Shown piece after piece: positions 46,610 to 54,374 of a DNA stretch of 64,000 nucleotides. Source of the DNA: a virus. A program made the position numbers and the translations under genes. The DNA lies in the IMG/VR virus record IMGVR_UViG_3300003322_000571, positions 62,001 through 126,000 of that record. The stretch is one strand, 5' to 3'. The notes under the pieces were generated by a model. The model ran no database searches. It was given only the letters and a program-made list of their open reading frames with translations, and had not been told where the DNA came from. Position 1 is the first letter of the stretch. The number at the start of each line of letters is the position of its first letter.

Positions 46610-47072
46610 AATTCAACGTCGCCGCGGTCCAACTTACGAAGTGGACGGGAACGAGTACCTCGACCGTCTCGAACGGAAGGATGCCTTGTGGCACGACATC
46701 ATCGGCGAAGAATTCGGTGTGCATGATGATTACTGCGACGGAGATTTCAAGCTTGTTGTTTGGCAATGGTGCAATGATGGATATAAGGCTGACCGATATA
46801 AGTTCTTTACGGAACTGACGGACAGCCAACTTGAAATCCTCGCAACTGATGGTGACATCGACTGTCCGGATGACGACCCTCAGTTGGTCGAATATGACAA
46901 ACTGACCGAGGCCGTCAAGCAACTCGGAGATCAATTCAACGACCATATGTTTTGGTTATCGGCCGACTCGTACGCAATGATGGAACAGATTCGTCGTGCA
47001 ATCATTAAGGACTACCCTGAAGCAGAAAACATGATGAAGAAAGGCCAGCTGGCACTCGCATTTTATCAGTGA
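46602..47072 (+). CDS. Hypothetical protein, 156 aa
   Basis: Acidic (DDDPQLVEYDKLTEAVKQLG). Overlaps the previous gene by 8 bases. Last of the packed row that starts at 44452; followed by a strong promoter. Not recognised. Confidence 0.7.
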   Translation: MREIQRRRGPTYEVDGNEYLDRLERKDALWHDIIGEEFGVHDDYCDGDFKLVVWQWCNDGYKADRYKFFTELTDSQLEILATDGDIDCPDDDPQLVEYDKLTEAVKQLGDQFNDHMFWLSADSYAMMEQIRRAIIKDYPEAENMMKKGQLALAFYQ

Positions 47073-47076
47073 CCAG

Positions 47077-47104
47077 TTGACCTAAACTGTTGGTTGTATA
47101 TAAT
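47077..47104 (+). promoter_or_regulatory. Strong promoter TTGACC-N16-TATAAT
   Basis: TTGACC at 47077-47082, 16 bases, consensus TATAAT at 47099-47104. The best match to host sigma70 in the window, starting a structured leader. Confidence 0.7.
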
Positions 47105-47220
47105 AGCGAGCGTGGTTTCGACCACAGCTCGCTATCAGCGCTGCAAAACTGACCCATTGATCTTTTACCCGATATCGCTGATAGTAGTCGTAACAGTTAA
47201 CAAAACGCACGGACACGCAA
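47105..47220 (+). ncRNA. Structured leader or small RNA before the 407-aa gene
   Basis: Starts at the promoter above. AGCGAGC and GTGGT (47105-47116) pair with ACCAC and GCTCGCT (47121-47133) around a TTCG tetraloop with one bulge; ATCAGCG (about 47134-47140) pairs with CGCTGAT (about 47176-47182). No T-run follows the first stem. No family recognised. Confidence 0.4.
47157..47185 (+). promoter_or_regulatory. Second promoter TTGATC-N17-GATAGT
   Basis: TTGATC at 47157-47162, 17 bases, GATAGT at 47180-47185, inside the leader; spacer similar to that at 42596. Its use would omit the leader hairpins. Confidence 0.5.
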
Positions 47221-48444
47221 ATGATTCGCTTCGACCCTTCCAAACTCGTCGTTGAGATCGTCTGGTTGAAGACGGTGACGACTGCTGTCGGTGGCAGCAT
47301 CTCCGTACTCGATGAGACCAAGTCGACCGACAAGAAGGAAGTGCTCCGTCGGATTGTCGTGCCGATGGCTGTCGCTCGACAGTTCTTGCTGAAGACTAAG
47401 AAAATCACGAAGTACCTCAAGCCTGTCCTTACTGCGATCACTCGATATGACGGTCTTGTCGTGTCGATGGAACGTCATCCGCTTGCTGGCCTTGGCAAAC
47501 TGGAAGAGGAAGGTGCTTTCGGCGATACGCGTCGTTGGGAACCGTACAGCCAGCAGAACTTCAACGCGTATGTGCACGGGATGATCAAGTCGTCGAGCCG
47601 TCAGTGGTATTTCGACGGTCGCTACGTGTATGCGTTTGACAATGACGACACGAACGTCAACATTCGTGATGGACAGTACCTCTCCCGTGATGGTCGTTTC
47701 CGTAAGCTCAATGTGACGACCGTCGACCTCCAGTCGCTGCCGTATGCAGACAGCCTGCAACCGGAAGGTCGCACGTGCTTGGCTTTCGTTGCAGCAAATG
47801 GCAAATTCGCCATCACTCCTCCGATCTGGAAAGATGTTGCAAATGTCGGTTCGACGCGAATCACGATCGACGATGACGATGATGATTCCGGTGAAGAGAC
47901 CGTTGCGAACGGTGAGAACAACAACTCGTACAACTTCGATGCGATCGACGAACAACTGTCGGTCAACGTCAACTTCGCACTGAAGGCTGGCCAAGAGATT
48001 GGCAAGACGTTCGGCTACGAGTACATCGAGCCTCTCCAACTGCCCCGTCTGATGATCGAGCTGCACACCGTCAACCTGCCTGGCATTCCGAAGGAAGTCA
48101 AGCAAACGTACAACTGTGGCCTGAAGTTCACGCACGCTCTTGCATGGCTTCTTGGCATGTCTCGCCAAGCGAACACGATGCCCACGATGCTGATGATGCG
48201 CTCGCTGATGAAGTATCTGACGAAGCGTGGGATGTTCTCGAGCAAAACGTTCGATGCGTCGAATGTGTTCCAAGACGGCAAGACGGTCGCTGACGTCAAG
48301 GTTCGTAGCCTCAAGGAAATCCGTGAGACACAGGATGTAGCCAAACTGATGATCTCGTCGATGCTCGCAGAAACGACTCGTGCGCAAAAAGCGCGCAAAA
48401 AGGCCGATGCTTCGCAAGTTGGCGGTCTGCTCAACGAAGATTGA
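47221..48444 (+). CDS. Hypothetical protein, 407 aa
   Basis: No family recognised. Beta-rich N-terminal third, an acidic disordered insert (TIDDDDDDSGEETVANGENN), then helices (MPTMLMMRSLMKYLTKRGMF) and a basic C-terminal helix (TTRAQKARKKADASQ). No signal peptide. Two promoters and a leader precede it, so its expression seems to be under special control. Confidence 0.8.
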   Translation: MIRFDPSKLVVEIVWLKTVTTAVGGSISVLDETKSTDKKEVLRRIVVPMAVARQFLLKTKKITKYLKPVLTAITRYDGLVVSMERHPLAGLGKLEEEGAFGDTRRWEPYSQQNFNAYVHGMIKSSSRQWYFDGRYVYAFDNDDTNVNIRDGQYLSRDGRFRKLNVTTVDLQSLPYADSLQPEGRTCLAFVAANGKFAITPPIWKDVANVGSTRITIDDDDDDSGEETVANGENNNSYNFDAIDEQLSVNVNFALKAGQEIGKTFGYEYIEPLQLPRLMIELHTVNLPGIPKEVKQTYNCGLKFTHALAWLLGMSRQANTMPTMLMMRSLMKYLTKRGMFSSKTFDASNVFQDGKTVADVKVRSLKEIRETQDVAKLMISSMLAETTRAQKARKKADASQVGGLLNED

Positions 48445-48448
48445 CCCG

Positions 48449-48477
48449 TTGAACAACGGTAAATATAGGGGTAAGAT
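48449..48477 (+). promoter_or_regulatory. Promoter TTGAAC-N17-TAAGAT (or TTGACC-N17-TATAGG)
   Basis: TTGAAC at 48449-48454, 17 bases, TAAGAT at 48472-48477. An overlapping pair, TTGACC at 48441-48446 with TATAGG at 48464-48469, also has a 17-base spacer. Confidence 0.5.
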
Positions 48478-48512
48478 TCGTCTTATCACTTTCCTTCCCT
48501 CAGGAGTACTCA

Positions 48513-49016
48513 ATGAAACGCATCATGCTCGCGAGTGCAATCCTCGCATTGTCCGCGTGTTCGTCGCCTCCGGCGCAACTGAGCACGCCCGCACAAGCCG
48601 TCACGACGGAACAGGTTGAATCGCTTGTCGCGGCTCAATATGGTTCTGTCCAAGTCGTGTCGGACAAGAAAGGCCAGTGGGTCGAGATTTCGTCGACGGG
48701 GTCTGCTGCCGTCACGCAGAACACTGCTGCAGCACAAGATGCTGCTCTCAAGCTGGCACTGACGGTTGCTCGTCGCAACATCTCCGAATTCATGGGGACG
48801 AACGTTGCGACGAACACGATCACAACAACGACGAACGACGGTGACAAGTCGTCTGTCAGCTCGAAGGAAACCGTTTCCGAACGGAGTGCCGCGCTGCTGA
48901 AAGGTATGACGATCGACCAGCAACTGATCAACGGTGATCGCGCTGTCGTCAAGGTCGTCATCCGTCGCCAGAACGTCAACGCAGCTCGCAACGCCCGCAT
49001 CGACATGCTGAAGTAA
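48513..49016 (+). CDS. Lipoprotein, 167 aa
   Basis: Signal peptide ending in lipobox LSAC (MKRIMLASAILALSACSSPP). Mature part has DAALKLALTVARRNISEFMG, resembling the helix of LPP20/FlgT-N-like periplasmic domains. Placed in the envelope; could act in exclusion of other phages or in lysis timing. The next gene seems distantly similar. Confidence 0.75.
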   Translation: MKRIMLASAILALSACSSPPAQLSTPAQAVTTEQVESLVAAQYGSVQVVSDKKGQWVEISSTGSAAVTQNTAAAQDAALKLALTVARRNISEFMGTNVATNTITTTTNDGDKSSVSSKETVSERSAALLKGMTIDQQLINGDRAVVKVVIRRQNVNAARNARIDMLK

Positions 49017-49025
49017 GGTGCCGCG

Positions 49026-50027
49026 ATGGGTGCTGTTTCGTCTGTCGTTACTGTGTTATCGATGCTGTCTTCTCCGGCAGCACCGGTGACAAATGCGATC
49101 ATTGGAAAGGTTGTTTCTACTTTCCAACAGCCGAAATCTGACGTCAAGTTGACAACAGTCGAAGCAACCGGTCGTGGTTCAACGTACGAACTTGCTTTGG
49201 CAAACGCAAAAACGAACGCCCTCGGTACTGTTACCGGGGTTTTCGTCGTTTCTTCAACGAAGACGGTCGACGACAACCAAACAACGAACACTGCCGAGTA
49301 CGCAGGCGGTGTGATCAAATCGCATGATGTCGTGTCATTTGATCACACGGATGATATCTACACTGTGATCATCACTGCCGTCGTTCAGACTGGCAAGAAT
49401 AACGTCGTCACGGGACGCACTGTTGATCCTGTATGGCGTGCAAATGTCAAAGCGTTGCTGGACGACCAGAAGCAACAGCAAGCATTCACTCCGTCGTTTG
49501 CTGATCAGCCAAAGTACAATACAGAGATCAAGAACGTACAAGCAGTTGCTCGCGCCAACTTCGCTGAAGTGAAGATCACATACAGCGTGACGTGGTCTCC
49601 AAAGTTCCTCGATGATGTCCGTCGTTTTGTTGAGACTGGTGGTCGCAAGATCAATGCTGGTGATCCTCGTACGATGTACGCTGTGTGTTTTGGTACAACT
49701 ACCGTCTGGGCTCCGGACGAAACGTGTACGGATGTTTCCACCAACATCGCAACCATCGAAAAAGACGTTTACTTGAACGTGAAGGTCACTTATGATAACG
49801 GTAAATCAAAAGTGCACCCCGTTCAACTGATACGTGAACAAAACGCGATGCGCGTTGTGACGTATGCTGGATCTAAGATGTATCACAGCTCCAGTGGTCG
49901 ACAAGTCTCCTACGGTAAGGGCGTGGTGCTTTTTGAAAAGGGAAGCATTAACAGCGTTATCGCGCTGCGTATGCCTTTGCAAGAAGCCGCTCGTATCTCT
50001 TCAATCGAAGCGGAAACCGTAGAATGA
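49026..50027 (+). CDS. Hypothetical protein, 333 aa, related in part to the lipoprotein
   Basis: Contains VEATGRGSTYELALANAKTN with ALGTVTGVFV near the start, the same strand-helix plan as in the preceding lipoprotein and in FlgT-N-like domains. The rest is beta-rich with two Cys (CFGTT, DETCTD). A mildly hydrophobic N-terminus (VVTVLSMLSSPAAPV) may be a weak signal. Not recognised as a named family. Confidence 0.7.
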   Translation: MGAVSSVVTVLSMLSSPAAPVTNAIIGKVVSTFQQPKSDVKLTTVEATGRGSTYELALANAKTNALGTVTGVFVVSSTKTVDDNQTTNTAEYAGGVIKSHDVVSFDHTDDIYTVIITAVVQTGKNNVVTGRTVDPVWRANVKALLDDQKQQQAFTPSFADQPKYNTEIKNVQAVARANFAEVKITYSVTWSPKFLDDVRRFVETGGRKINAGDPRTMYAVCFGTTTVWAPDETCTDVSTNIATIEKDVYLNVKVTYDNGKSKVHPVQLIREQNAMRVVTYAGSKMYHSSSGRQVSYGKGVVLFEKGSINSVIALRMPLQEAARISSIEAETVE

Positions 50028-50033
50028 GGACAT

Positions 50034-50225
50034 ATGGACGACATTTCTTGGGCTATGATGGTTGGAGTTGTCTGCCTGATCATTATGAGTGGTGTTCTTC
50101 ATCGGGCAATTCGCAACAAGGAAGTTAAAGTGCACGACATGGCTGCTGCGCAGTTTGTGATCGGCACCAGTAGCATCAGCGCAATTGCTTTGACGTTCAT
50201 TCTCGTTTTCCGGATCGTGGGGTGA
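50034..50225 (+). CDS. Small membrane protein, 63 aa
   Basis: Two membrane segments (MMVGVVCLIIMSGVLHRAI and FVIGTSSISAIALTFILVF). Not recognised; near an envelope lipoprotein gene. Confidence 0.7.
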   Translation: MDDISWAMMVGVVCLIIMSGVLHRAIRNKEVKVHDMAAAQFVIGTSSISAIALTFILVFRIVG

Positions 50226-50228
50226 ATT

Positions 50229-50480
50229 ATGGGTGGTATTTCCAGAACTGTCGTGCAGCAACAACTCCCGGATGTACTCAAGCAACTCAACGTTGTCGTT
50301 CAGGCTGATGCGAAAGTGATCGCCACGCTGGTCGAACTTGCAAAAGGACTGACCGATCCACATGCATCGCTCAGTATGCGCCATGAGATCGCTGTGTCGA
50401 TCCAAGAAAGTCTCGGACGGATGCACAAGAACGCTGTCGGTACCAGCAATCACATCAAAGAGATCCTCAAGTACGTCTGA
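50229..50480 (+). CDS. Hypothetical protein, 83 aa
   Basis: Helical (LKQLNVVVQADAKVIATLVE), soluble. Three-base gap after the membrane protein gene. Not recognised. Confidence 0.7.
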   Translation: MGGISRTVVQQQLPDVLKQLNVVVQADAKVIATLVELAKGLTDPHASLSMRHEIAVSIQESLGRMHKNAVGTSNHIKEILKYV

Positions 50481-50503
50481 TCCTCGTACTCGCTAAATAA
50501 CTG

Positions 50504-50533
50504 TTGACATTATCTCATGGGATATGAGATAGT
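50504..50533 (+). promoter_or_regulatory. Promoter TTGACA-N18-GATAGT with operator-like inverted repeat
   Basis: TTGACA at 50504-50509, 18 bases, GATAGT at 50528-50533. Within it TATCTCAT (50511-50518) and ATGAGATA (50523-50530) form a perfect 8-bp inverted repeat overlapping the -10, which may be an operator. CTAAATAA at 50493-50500 could also be a late motif. Confidence 0.5.
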
Positions 50534-50621
50534 GATCGCACTGAATAACGCAGGTTCGCGAAATTCAGTGGTAGTTTTCAATGTTTAAACCTTAAATGTC
50601 TGCGGACAGATAGGAGTCTCT
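50534..50621 (+). other. Leader of about 90 bases before the DUF932-like gene
   Basis: No gene. A second TTTAAACCTTAAATG-type AT-rich stretch and the ribosome site TAGGAG are visible; no strong hairpin. Confidence 0.4.
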
Positions 50622-51698
50622 ATGCATACCGACAACTTTGAGCTGATTCGCAATGCGAAGGTCGATGTCGAACACATCGTCGACAGCAAGAAGAACAACG
50701 TTGCCGTGATCACGGTCAACGACAAGTACCAACACCGCTTCTCCCCGAAGTCGCGTATTTCCAAGCACCTCGAAATGATGGACAAGGCGGATCTGCAAGA
50801 ACGCCTGAACGGTGGTGCGTATATGTTCATCGACGATCGCCTGGTCGACTTCCGTGATGGAATGTACCACGGCTTCATCCACGACGACAACGCTCTCGCC
50901 AAGTTCATGGAGCTGATCGGCTACCAAGTCCGTGAAAAGATGCCTCTGCACCGCCGTCGTCGCAACGACGATGACGAACGTGGTGATAGCGCGATCGTTC
51001 TTCGCAAGGTGTGGGATTCGAGTGAAATCATCGTCCCTGGTTACAGGGAAGGTGGTGAGTTCAACAGCGAACTGTCGTTCGTCTGGAATCCGTTCAGCAA
51101 GACGATCAACCAAGCGTTCGACCTCGTCCGCCTCATCTGCACGAACGGGATGGTCGGCCTCACTTCGTTCCTCAACACGAAGGTGCCGGTGATGAACCGT
51201 TGGGAAGAGCACATGGACATCGCGTCTCGCCAGACGCAGAACAAGGTGACGGCGACGGTGATCGCACGGATCCAAGCGATGCAACATGAACGTGCTTCGG
51301 TCGCCGACTGCATGCTGATGTCGAACCACGCGAACGATCGTCTGCATTCGCCTGGCGAGAAGCTGGAAGGCGAACGTCAGCGTCTGCTCGAGATGTACGC
51401 TGCTGTCAACCCGATGGAACATCTGAAGGATCTGTACCAGCCTTCTGTGTTTTACAACTCTGCTCTGGGAAGCCAGTTGCCGAGCCATCTGACGACGCTC
51501 GACCTGTTCAACTTCGCGACCGAACTGCGCACGCACACTTCGGAATGCAAGAAGTCGTCGCAGACTGCACTGGACAAGTTCGCTAACGGTGTTCTGTTCG
51601 AAGACCAGAACAATGTGATCGCGTCCGCTTCGGCGATGGTGCCTGCAAAGGCTGCGTTCTCGTCACCGGAACGTGCTTTCTTCGGCCAGATGCACTAA
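50622..51698 (+). CDS. DUF932-like protein, 358 aa
   Basis: Central segment FDLVRLICTNGMVGLTSFLN matches the R..CtNGM signature of DUF932 proteins found in phages and plasmids; the flanking ELSFVWNPFSKTINQA and the helical C-terminus agree. The function of the family is not known. Highly GC-rich at codon ends. Ribosome site TAGGAGT; closed by a terminator. Confidence 0.65.
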   Translation: MHTDNFELIRNAKVDVEHIVDSKKNNVAVITVNDKYQHRFSPKSRISKHLEMMDKADLQERLNGGAYMFIDDRLVDFRDGMYHGFIHDDNALAKFMELIGYQVREKMPLHRRRRNDDDERGDSAIVLRKVWDSSEIIVPGYREGGEFNSELSFVWNPFSKTINQAFDLVRLICTNGMVGLTSFLNTKVPVMNRWEEHMDIASRQTQNKVTATVIARIQAMQHERASVADCMLMSNHANDRLHSPGEKLEGERQRLLEMYAAVNPMEHLKDLYQPSVFYNSALGSQLPSHLTTLDLFNFATELRTHTSECKKSSQTALDKFANGVLFEDQNNVIASASAMVPAKAAFSSPERAFFGQMH

Positions 51699-51700
51699 TC

Positions 51701-51724
51701 AAGGGGCTTCGGCCCCTTTTCTTT
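51701..51724 (+). terminator. Intrinsic terminator with UUCG tetraloop
   Basis: AAGGGGC, loop TTCG, GCCCCTT (51701-51718), then TTCTTTTGGAGAA, the last part being the ribosome site of the next gene. Confidence 0.85.
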
Positions 51725-51735
51725 TGGAGAACCAT

Positions 51736-52257
51736 ATGACCAAGCTGTTTTCGCCCGTCGTTTCGAAGTCGCCTCGTCGCTTCCAGATGGAAGATCGTTC
51801 TGGCGGCAAAGTCAACCGGACCGACTCGAACATGACGCTGCAGGATGCACTGCGGATGACGGACTTCACGGATGATGAAGTCAACGCAATCGTCGAGCTG
51901 AAGCCTGGTGAAGAAATGCTGTTCGGGTCCGACCAAGACCTCAGCATCAAGCGGACCGACGGAATCCGTCCGAAGCCGACGTTCTTGTACGGTTCGGAAC
52001 TCAAGTACCTGATCGAATGCGTCAGCCGCGATCATCGCGACCTGGAATCGGTCGTTGCCGTCAAGCAGAAGCTCAAGCAAATGCTGATCGAAGAAGAGCC
52101 GTTTTCGCGGACGCCTCTGTATCCCCACGTGTGGGTGGACAATGCAACTGGCATGTTCGTGTGGGAAGACGAAACGAACGTCTTCAGCGACGGACGGTAT
52201 CCGACAGCACACCTGGCAGAACACGCACGCCTGGAGTACTGCAACGCTTGCCTGTGA
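51736..52257 (+). CDS. Hypothetical protein, 173 aa
   Basis: Start at 51736 after GGAGAA. Alpha/beta, acidic (TLQDALRMTDFTDDEVNAIV). Later HRDLESVVAVKQKLKQMLIE. Not recognised. Confidence 0.75.
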   Translation: MTKLFSPVVSKSPRRFQMEDRSGGKVNRTDSNMTLQDALRMTDFTDDEVNAIVELKPGEEMLFGSDQDLSIKRTDGIRPKPTFLYGSELKYLIECVSRDHRDLESVVAVKQKLKQMLIEEEPFSRTPLYPHVWVDNATGMFVWEDETNVFSDGRYPTAHLAEHARLEYCNACL

Positions 52258-52274
52258 AGCGTAACAGCTTCCCT

Positions 52275-52305
52275 AAAAAAGCCCACTTCGGTGGGCTTTT
52301 TTATT
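52275..52305 (+). terminator. Bidirectional terminator with UUCG tetraloop
   Basis: AAAAAAGCCCAC, loop TTCG, GTGGGCTTTTTT (52275-52302). Confidence 0.92.
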
Positions 52306-52364
52306 GCTTGTTTTATGGTAAACGGGTACAAATTACAATGTAGCCACATTTGAAAGGATACAAC

Positions 52365-52745
52365 ATGGCTACAACCAAAATCGTGACGCGTACTCGCAAA
52401 GAAGCACTTGAACTGTGGGCTGACACGCTCGAAAGCGGTAAGTACCGTCAAGCACAAGGCCAGCTGCGCGAGACTACTGTCGACAAAAGCGGCCATACTC
52501 GCCGTTCGTTCTGCTGCCTTGGCGTTTTGTGCGACCTTGCTCGTAAGGACGGAGGTCCGCAGTGGGATCAATACGACCAGTACGGTATGGAAAGTGGATT
52601 CCTTCCTAAGGATATCGCCAAGTACACTGGTGTGAATCGTACGATTCAGAACAAGCTGATCAAGTTGAACGACGACACTGGTGCTTCTTTCAAGAAGATC
52701 GCCAAGTACATCCGCGCGGAAGTGATTCCTAAGGTCACCGAGTAA
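52365..52745 (+). CDS. FCCLGVLCDLA-family protein, tandem copy 1
   Basis: 126 aa. Start at 52365 after AAAGGAT. First of three neighbouring paralogues sharing IVTRTR(K/E)(E/Q)A, LESGKYRQ, the core SFCCLGVLCDLARKDGG, and a C-terminal LIKLNDDTGASFKKIAKYIR. The CC..C core may bind metal. Small phage proteins with this core are common; their function is not known. Confidence 0.85.
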   Translation: MATTKIVTRTRKEALELWADTLESGKYRQAQGQLRETTVDKSGHTRRSFCCLGVLCDLARKDGGPQWDQYDQYGMESGFLPKDIAKYTGVNRTIQNKLIKLNDDTGASFKKIAKYIRAEVIPKVTE

Positions 52746-52754
52746 GGGATGACA

Positions 52755-53162
52755 ATGACTAAGATTGTAACCCGTACACGCAAGCAGGCATTCCTCAACT
52801 GGATTGATGCATTGGAAAGCGGTAAGTATCGTCAAACGCAAGGTCAATTGCGTGATTCGCATTATGACCGTGGTGGTCACGTCCGCCATTCATTCTGTTG
52901 CCTCGGTGTTCTGTGTGACCTTGCTCGTAAAGATGGTGGACCGAAGTGGGACTCACACACGACTGAATGGTATGATGAACTGGAAAATCAAGTGTTCTCA
53001 CCTGTTGATGGCGAATTGCCGTTGGACATGCGACAGTTCATGGGAATGTCAGCTGCACACGAAACCAGACTGATCAGCATGAACGACGACGGCAAAGCTT
53101 CGTTCAAGGAAATTGCCAAGTACATCCGTACAGTCGTAATGCCTGAAGCACTGAAAAACTGA
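52755..53162 (+). CDS. FCCLGVLCDLA-family protein, tandem copy 2
   Basis: 135 aa. Start at 52755 is preferred over 52749 because AAGGG is correctly spaced from it. Shares HSFCCLGVLCDLARKDGGPK and LISMNDDGKASFKEIAKYIR with its neighbours. The middle loop between the two shared blocks is longer than in copy 1. One base separates it from copy 3. Confidence 0.85.
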   Translation: MTKIVTRTRKQAFLNWIDALESGKYRQTQGQLRDSHYDRGGHVRHSFCCLGVLCDLARKDGGPKWDSHTTEWYDELENQVFSPVDGELPLDMRQFMGMSAAHETRLISMNDDGKASFKEIAKYIRTVVMPEALKN

Positions 53163-53163
53163 C

Positions 53164-53583
53164 ATGACCAAGATCGTAACTCGCACACGCGAGCAGGCAT
53201 TCCTCCACTGGATTGCCGCTTTGGAAAGCGGCAATTATCGCCGAACGACTGGTCGGCTTCGCAGGGTCAAGAGGGATGGTGATCGTATTGACGGTCGCCT
53301 TCGGCATTCATTCTGCTGCCTTGGCGTCCTGTGTGATCTTGCACGCAAAGACGGTGGTTCTAAGTGGCGGGATGATCGTGGCATGAATGACGCTGAGGCG
53401 GACGCACAGCTATTTGCATCCCATTATGCCTTACTTCCGGATCCCATCCGTGATTTCATGGGAATCACTCGTGAGCAACAACAATCGTTGATTGACATGA
53501 ATGACAAAAAACGAGCTTCGTTCAAAGAAATCGCCGAGTACATCCGTAATACGATCATGCCGAAAGCTTTGGAGCGACCATGA
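53164..53583 (+). CDS. FCCLGVLCDLA-family protein, tandem copy 3
   Basis: 139 aa. Same order of blocks: IVTRTREQAFLHWIAALESG, HSFCCLGVLCDLARKDGGSK, LIDMNDKKRASFKEIAEYIR. Most diverged in the variable loop (residues about 70-110). Its stop overlaps the next start (ATGA). Confidence 0.85.
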   Translation: MTKIVTRTREQAFLHWIAALESGNYRRTTGRLRRVKRDGDRIDGRLRHSFCCLGVLCDLARKDGGSKWRDDRGMNDAEADAQLFASHYALLPDPIRDFMGITREQQQSLIDMNDKKRASFKEIAEYIRNTIMPKALERP

Positions 53584-53948
53584 TTGAAGAACCTCAATTG
53601 ACCACTGAACAATGGCTGCATGAAATCTGCTGCTACGCTGGTTGGGGCAATCGCGGCGAATGCGTTCGAACGGACGATGGATGGGTCGGTACGGCCGAAC
53701 TGATGACGATTCGTGACGCAATCATTTCGATCCTGATCGGTCGTCGTTGTGGTGACACTATTCATCTTCCAGACGAACACGTTCCAGCGTACCTACGGAT
53801 TCCGTATTCCGACGTTGAGATTCAAGAGTTGCGAGCTAAAGCTCAACGCCTAATTGATCCTACGAACATGTCCCCTGAATACATGGCTGGATTCGAGGAC
53901 AGTGCAACTCTGAACGCCCGTAAACAACTAGCAAAACTGAGAATATAA
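53580..53948 (+). CDS. Hypothetical protein, 122 aa
   Basis: Helical with EEPQLTTEQWLHEICCYAGW at the start. Coupled to the tandem family by a four-base overlap. Not recognised. Confidence 0.7.
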   Translation: MIEEPQLTTEQWLHEICCYAGWGNRGECVRTDDGWVGTAELMTIRDAIISILIGRRCGDTIHLPDEHVPAYLRIPYSDVEIQELRAKAQRLIDPTNMSPEYMAGFEDSATLNARKQLAKLRI

Positions 53949-53949
53949 C

Positions 53950-54171
53950 ATGCCACAATTCACAATCCAACTATCTGATGAACAAATCGCACAACTGAAG
54001 AAGGAAGCTCGTCGTGATGTCAGCGATGAAATTGACGAAGATAGCGGTGAATTCTTCAATCCGTACGATATGTACGGTGGTAACTTCGACGACGCATACC
54101 AAGGTGGTCGTGATGACTCCGACACAGATAATGCGCGTTTCCTCCTCACGTTGATCGGTGAAACGTGGTAA
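53950..54171 (+). CDS. Hypothetical protein, 73 aa
   Basis: Very acidic (RRDVSDEIDEDSGEFFNPYD). Begins with a short strand-helix pair (FTIQLSDEQIAQLKKEA). Not recognised. Confidence 0.7.
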   Translation: MPQFTIQLSDEQIAQLKKEARRDVSDEIDEDSGEFFNPYDMYGGNFDDAYQGGRDDSDTDNARFLLTLIGETW

Positions 54172-54368
54172 AGCGTAAACAACCGTTGCTCCACTGGAAA
54201 GTGATTGCGTTCATCGTTGTCCTGTTCCTTGCTTGCTTCGGTAGTCTGATTGTGTCAAGTAAGGCGTACTTGTACTGCCGAGAAACTGAAAAACCTCTGG
54301 TCTGTTCGACGGAGACGAAGAAGTGGATCGGCAAGTATGCCCTCCACGTTGTAAAGAAACTATTTTAA
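54165..54368 (+). CDS. Small membrane protein, 67 aa
   Basis: One membrane segment (VIAFIVVLFLACFGSLIVSS) after a basic start, then a short periplasmic part with two Cys. Overlaps the preceding gene by 7 bases and ends 6 bases before the metal transporter gene. Confidence 0.7.
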   Translation: MVKRKQPLLHWKVIAFIVVLFLACFGSLIVSSKAYLYCRETEKPLVCSTETKKWIGKYALHVVKKLF

Positions 54369-54374
54369 GGGTAT

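Noticed and set aside
52365-53583. The triplicated genes as a possible repeat array such as CRISPR
   Set aside because: The repeats are diverged coding paralogues of unequal length, with no short identical repeats or spacers. No CRISPR array was seen anywhere in the window.
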